A stretch of DNA of 26,245 bases from a virus. Each line of letters starts with the position of its first letter. Position 1 is the stretch's first letter. Under the pieces are notes generated by a model. The model was not told where the DNA came from, made no database searches, and was given only the letters and a program-made list of their open reading frames with translations. Location: positions 1 through 26,245 of IMG/VR virus record IMGVR_UViG_3300035703_000379; one strand, written 5' to 3'. Shown here one piece after another: positions 25,503 through 26,245 of this stretch. The position numbers and the translations under genes were made by a program.

Positions 25503-26069
25503 TTATCCTTTAGTAATACGTTCATCTTTGTCTTCAATTAGACGACAAACAATAGAAATATCTTCTGACACAAGAGCGCCTACGTTAAAACGAATAGAAA
25601 GGTCTGTAATTAGACAGTCTCTCATTACATACGTAGCGCTTGACAAGGCATTTCCTTCCCCAACGCGAGTATAAACTTCAATATCAAAAGTAGATTCTAA
25701 TAGCATTTTGACCGGAGAAAAACTATTAAGCATCATCATGGAGTTACCATCCGATGCTCTGTCATTAGTCATGCCGGTTGTGCTGGCGATTGCGTTTACT
25801 TTGCCCTTCATATCGGGAATATCTGCGTCGCCTCTTCCAAGCGCTTTCAATCCCAAGGCCGCTGTGGTATAACGCAATATTCTGAGAGATGCTTGAGCTG
25901 AGTAAATCATAGGTTCGTTAGTATGGGGGCTGTATGAACCGATACCCATAGTCAACTGCGAAGCCATATTGTCGGAAAAGCTAACAGCCTCGCAAAAAGC
26001 AAACGGTTTACCGTCTATTTTAACGACAAGCCTTGCTCCGTCCAAGAATGCTGGTAATTTGTTTGCCAC
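25503..26069 (-). CDS. Tail tube-like protein A
   Basis: The 188-residue product would polymerise into the inner tail tube through which DNA passes, or cap it. The start is GTG (26067-26069), preceded by an AGGAG-type site at 8-9 nt spacing. It follows the sheath gene directly, as tube genes usually do. The N-terminus has FLDGARLVVKIDG at residues 8-20 and the C-terminal half has STFDIEVYTRVG near residue 126. Both align with the next gene and more weakly with the gene at 23870-24406. The alternating hydrophobic pattern suggests a mainly beta structure. Nothing here tells which of the three paralogues is the main tube subunit. The family call comes from position, size and paralogy. Confidence 0.6.
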   Translation of the reverse strand: MANKLPAFLDGARLVVKIDGKPFAFCEAVSFSDNMASQLTMGIGSYSPHTNEPMIYSAQASLRILRYTTAALGLKALGRGDADIPDMKGKVNAIASTTGMTNDRASDGNSMMMLNSFSPVKMLLESTFDIEVYTRVGEGNALSSATYVMRDCLITDLSIRFNVGALVSEDISIVCRLIEDKDERITKG

Positions 26070-26084
26070 TTTTAATCTCCTAAC

Positions 26085-26120
26085 TTAATCATAGGGGTAT
26101 TTTACCCCCACCATGATTAA
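26085..26120 (-). other. Intergenic hairpin between sheath and first tube gene
   Basis: The arms TTAATCAT (26085-26092) and ATGATTAA (26113-26120) pair perfectly over 8 bp. Inside them GGGGTA (26094-26099) pairs with TACCCC (26103-26108) around a 3-nt loop, with an unequal internal bulge (1 against 4 nt). The hairpin starts inside the last sheath codons. No T-run follows it on the minus strand, so it is not a standard intrinsic terminator. It could protect the 3' end of the sheath message or mark an RNA processing site. The ribosome binding site of the tube gene lies just downstream and stays outside the stem. Confidence 0.55.
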
Positions 26121-26245
26121 AGATTTCTTGTCGCAGTTACATCCAAAGAAATAAACTCAAGAGCCTCAGCGGGACGGACCTGAACTTGAACAGCATAGCC
26201 ATTTCCAAGGTCTGTAACAAGTGGGTTGCGGCTGAACGCAACAAT
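26117..26245 (-). CDS. Tail sheath protein, C-terminal fragment (partial)
   Basis: Only the last 42 codons are in the window; the gene continues beyond the right edge. The visible end contains GNGYAVQVQVRPAEALEFIS followed by LDVTATRNL and a TAA stop. A short charged beta-strand ending of the type 'PAE-x-hydrophobic-x-V-T-x-R' is typical of contractile phage sheath C-termini, where this part folds into the inner conserved domain facing the tube. Its position immediately before two tube-like genes fits the usual sheath-then-tube order. The family call is inferred from this short piece and the context. Another structural protein with a similar ending is possible. Confidence 0.6.
   Translation of the reverse strand: MVAFSRNPLVTDLGNGYAVQVQVRPAEALEFISLDVTATRNL

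Noticed and set aside
26085-26120. Intrinsic terminator after the sheath gene
   Set aside because: The hairpin has no T-run after it on the coding strand, so it is listed only as a hairpin.
1-26245. tRNA genes, CRISPR arrays, insertion sequences or attachment sites
   Set aside because: Gaps are too short for most of these, and no regular spaced repeats, transposase-like frames or flanking inverted repeats were seen.

Overview
The window is the tail module of a large contractile-tailed (myovirus-type) double-stranded DNA phage or prophage. Every supported gene lies on the minus strand, so the genome reads from high to low coordinates. Base composition is AT-leaning, genes are tightly packed with 1- to 14-nt overlaps or short gaps, and most starts carry AGGAG-like ribosome binding sites. 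A small lipoprotein with a lipobox points to a diderm (Gram-negative type) host. No integrase, tRNA, CRISPR array or insertion sequence was recognised, and no stretch above about 85 nt lacks a gene.

Layout in transcription order. (1) 26245-24810: the C-terminus of the tail sheath, then two tail-tube-type paralogues. (2) 24803-22960: a terminator that overlaps a strong promoter-like sequence, a small protein with a very basic tail, a third tube-like paralogue, and two proteins in the position of tail assembly chaperones. (3) 22921-14477: tape measure protein, baseplate hub, central spike, a second hub or inner-baseplate protein, and a wedge protein that appears to join a LysM-like segment to a gp25-like domain. 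(4) 14469-1897: a second good sigma70-like promoter, a 2,486-residue baseplate J-like (gp6-type) protein, a tail-protein-I/gp7-position wedge protein, and a fibre-like protein. (5) 1880-1: small genes that are probably not tail parts: an unrecognised 138-residue protein, a helix-turn-helix protein that may be the small terminase subunit, a lipoprotein, a 111-residue unknown, and the start of another gene.

Together the products would build a contractile injection apparatus: sheath around tube, tube length set by the tape measure, and a baseplate of hub, spike, wedges and fibres. The most interesting points are the terminator/promoter overlap at 24738-24803, a TAAAAT box in all six tail-module gaps longer than 30 nt, three tube-like paralogues, the roughly 2,000-residue insertion in the baseplate J protein, and a domain shared by that protein and its downstream neighbour. 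Functional names rest on motif reading and gene order, not on database searches.
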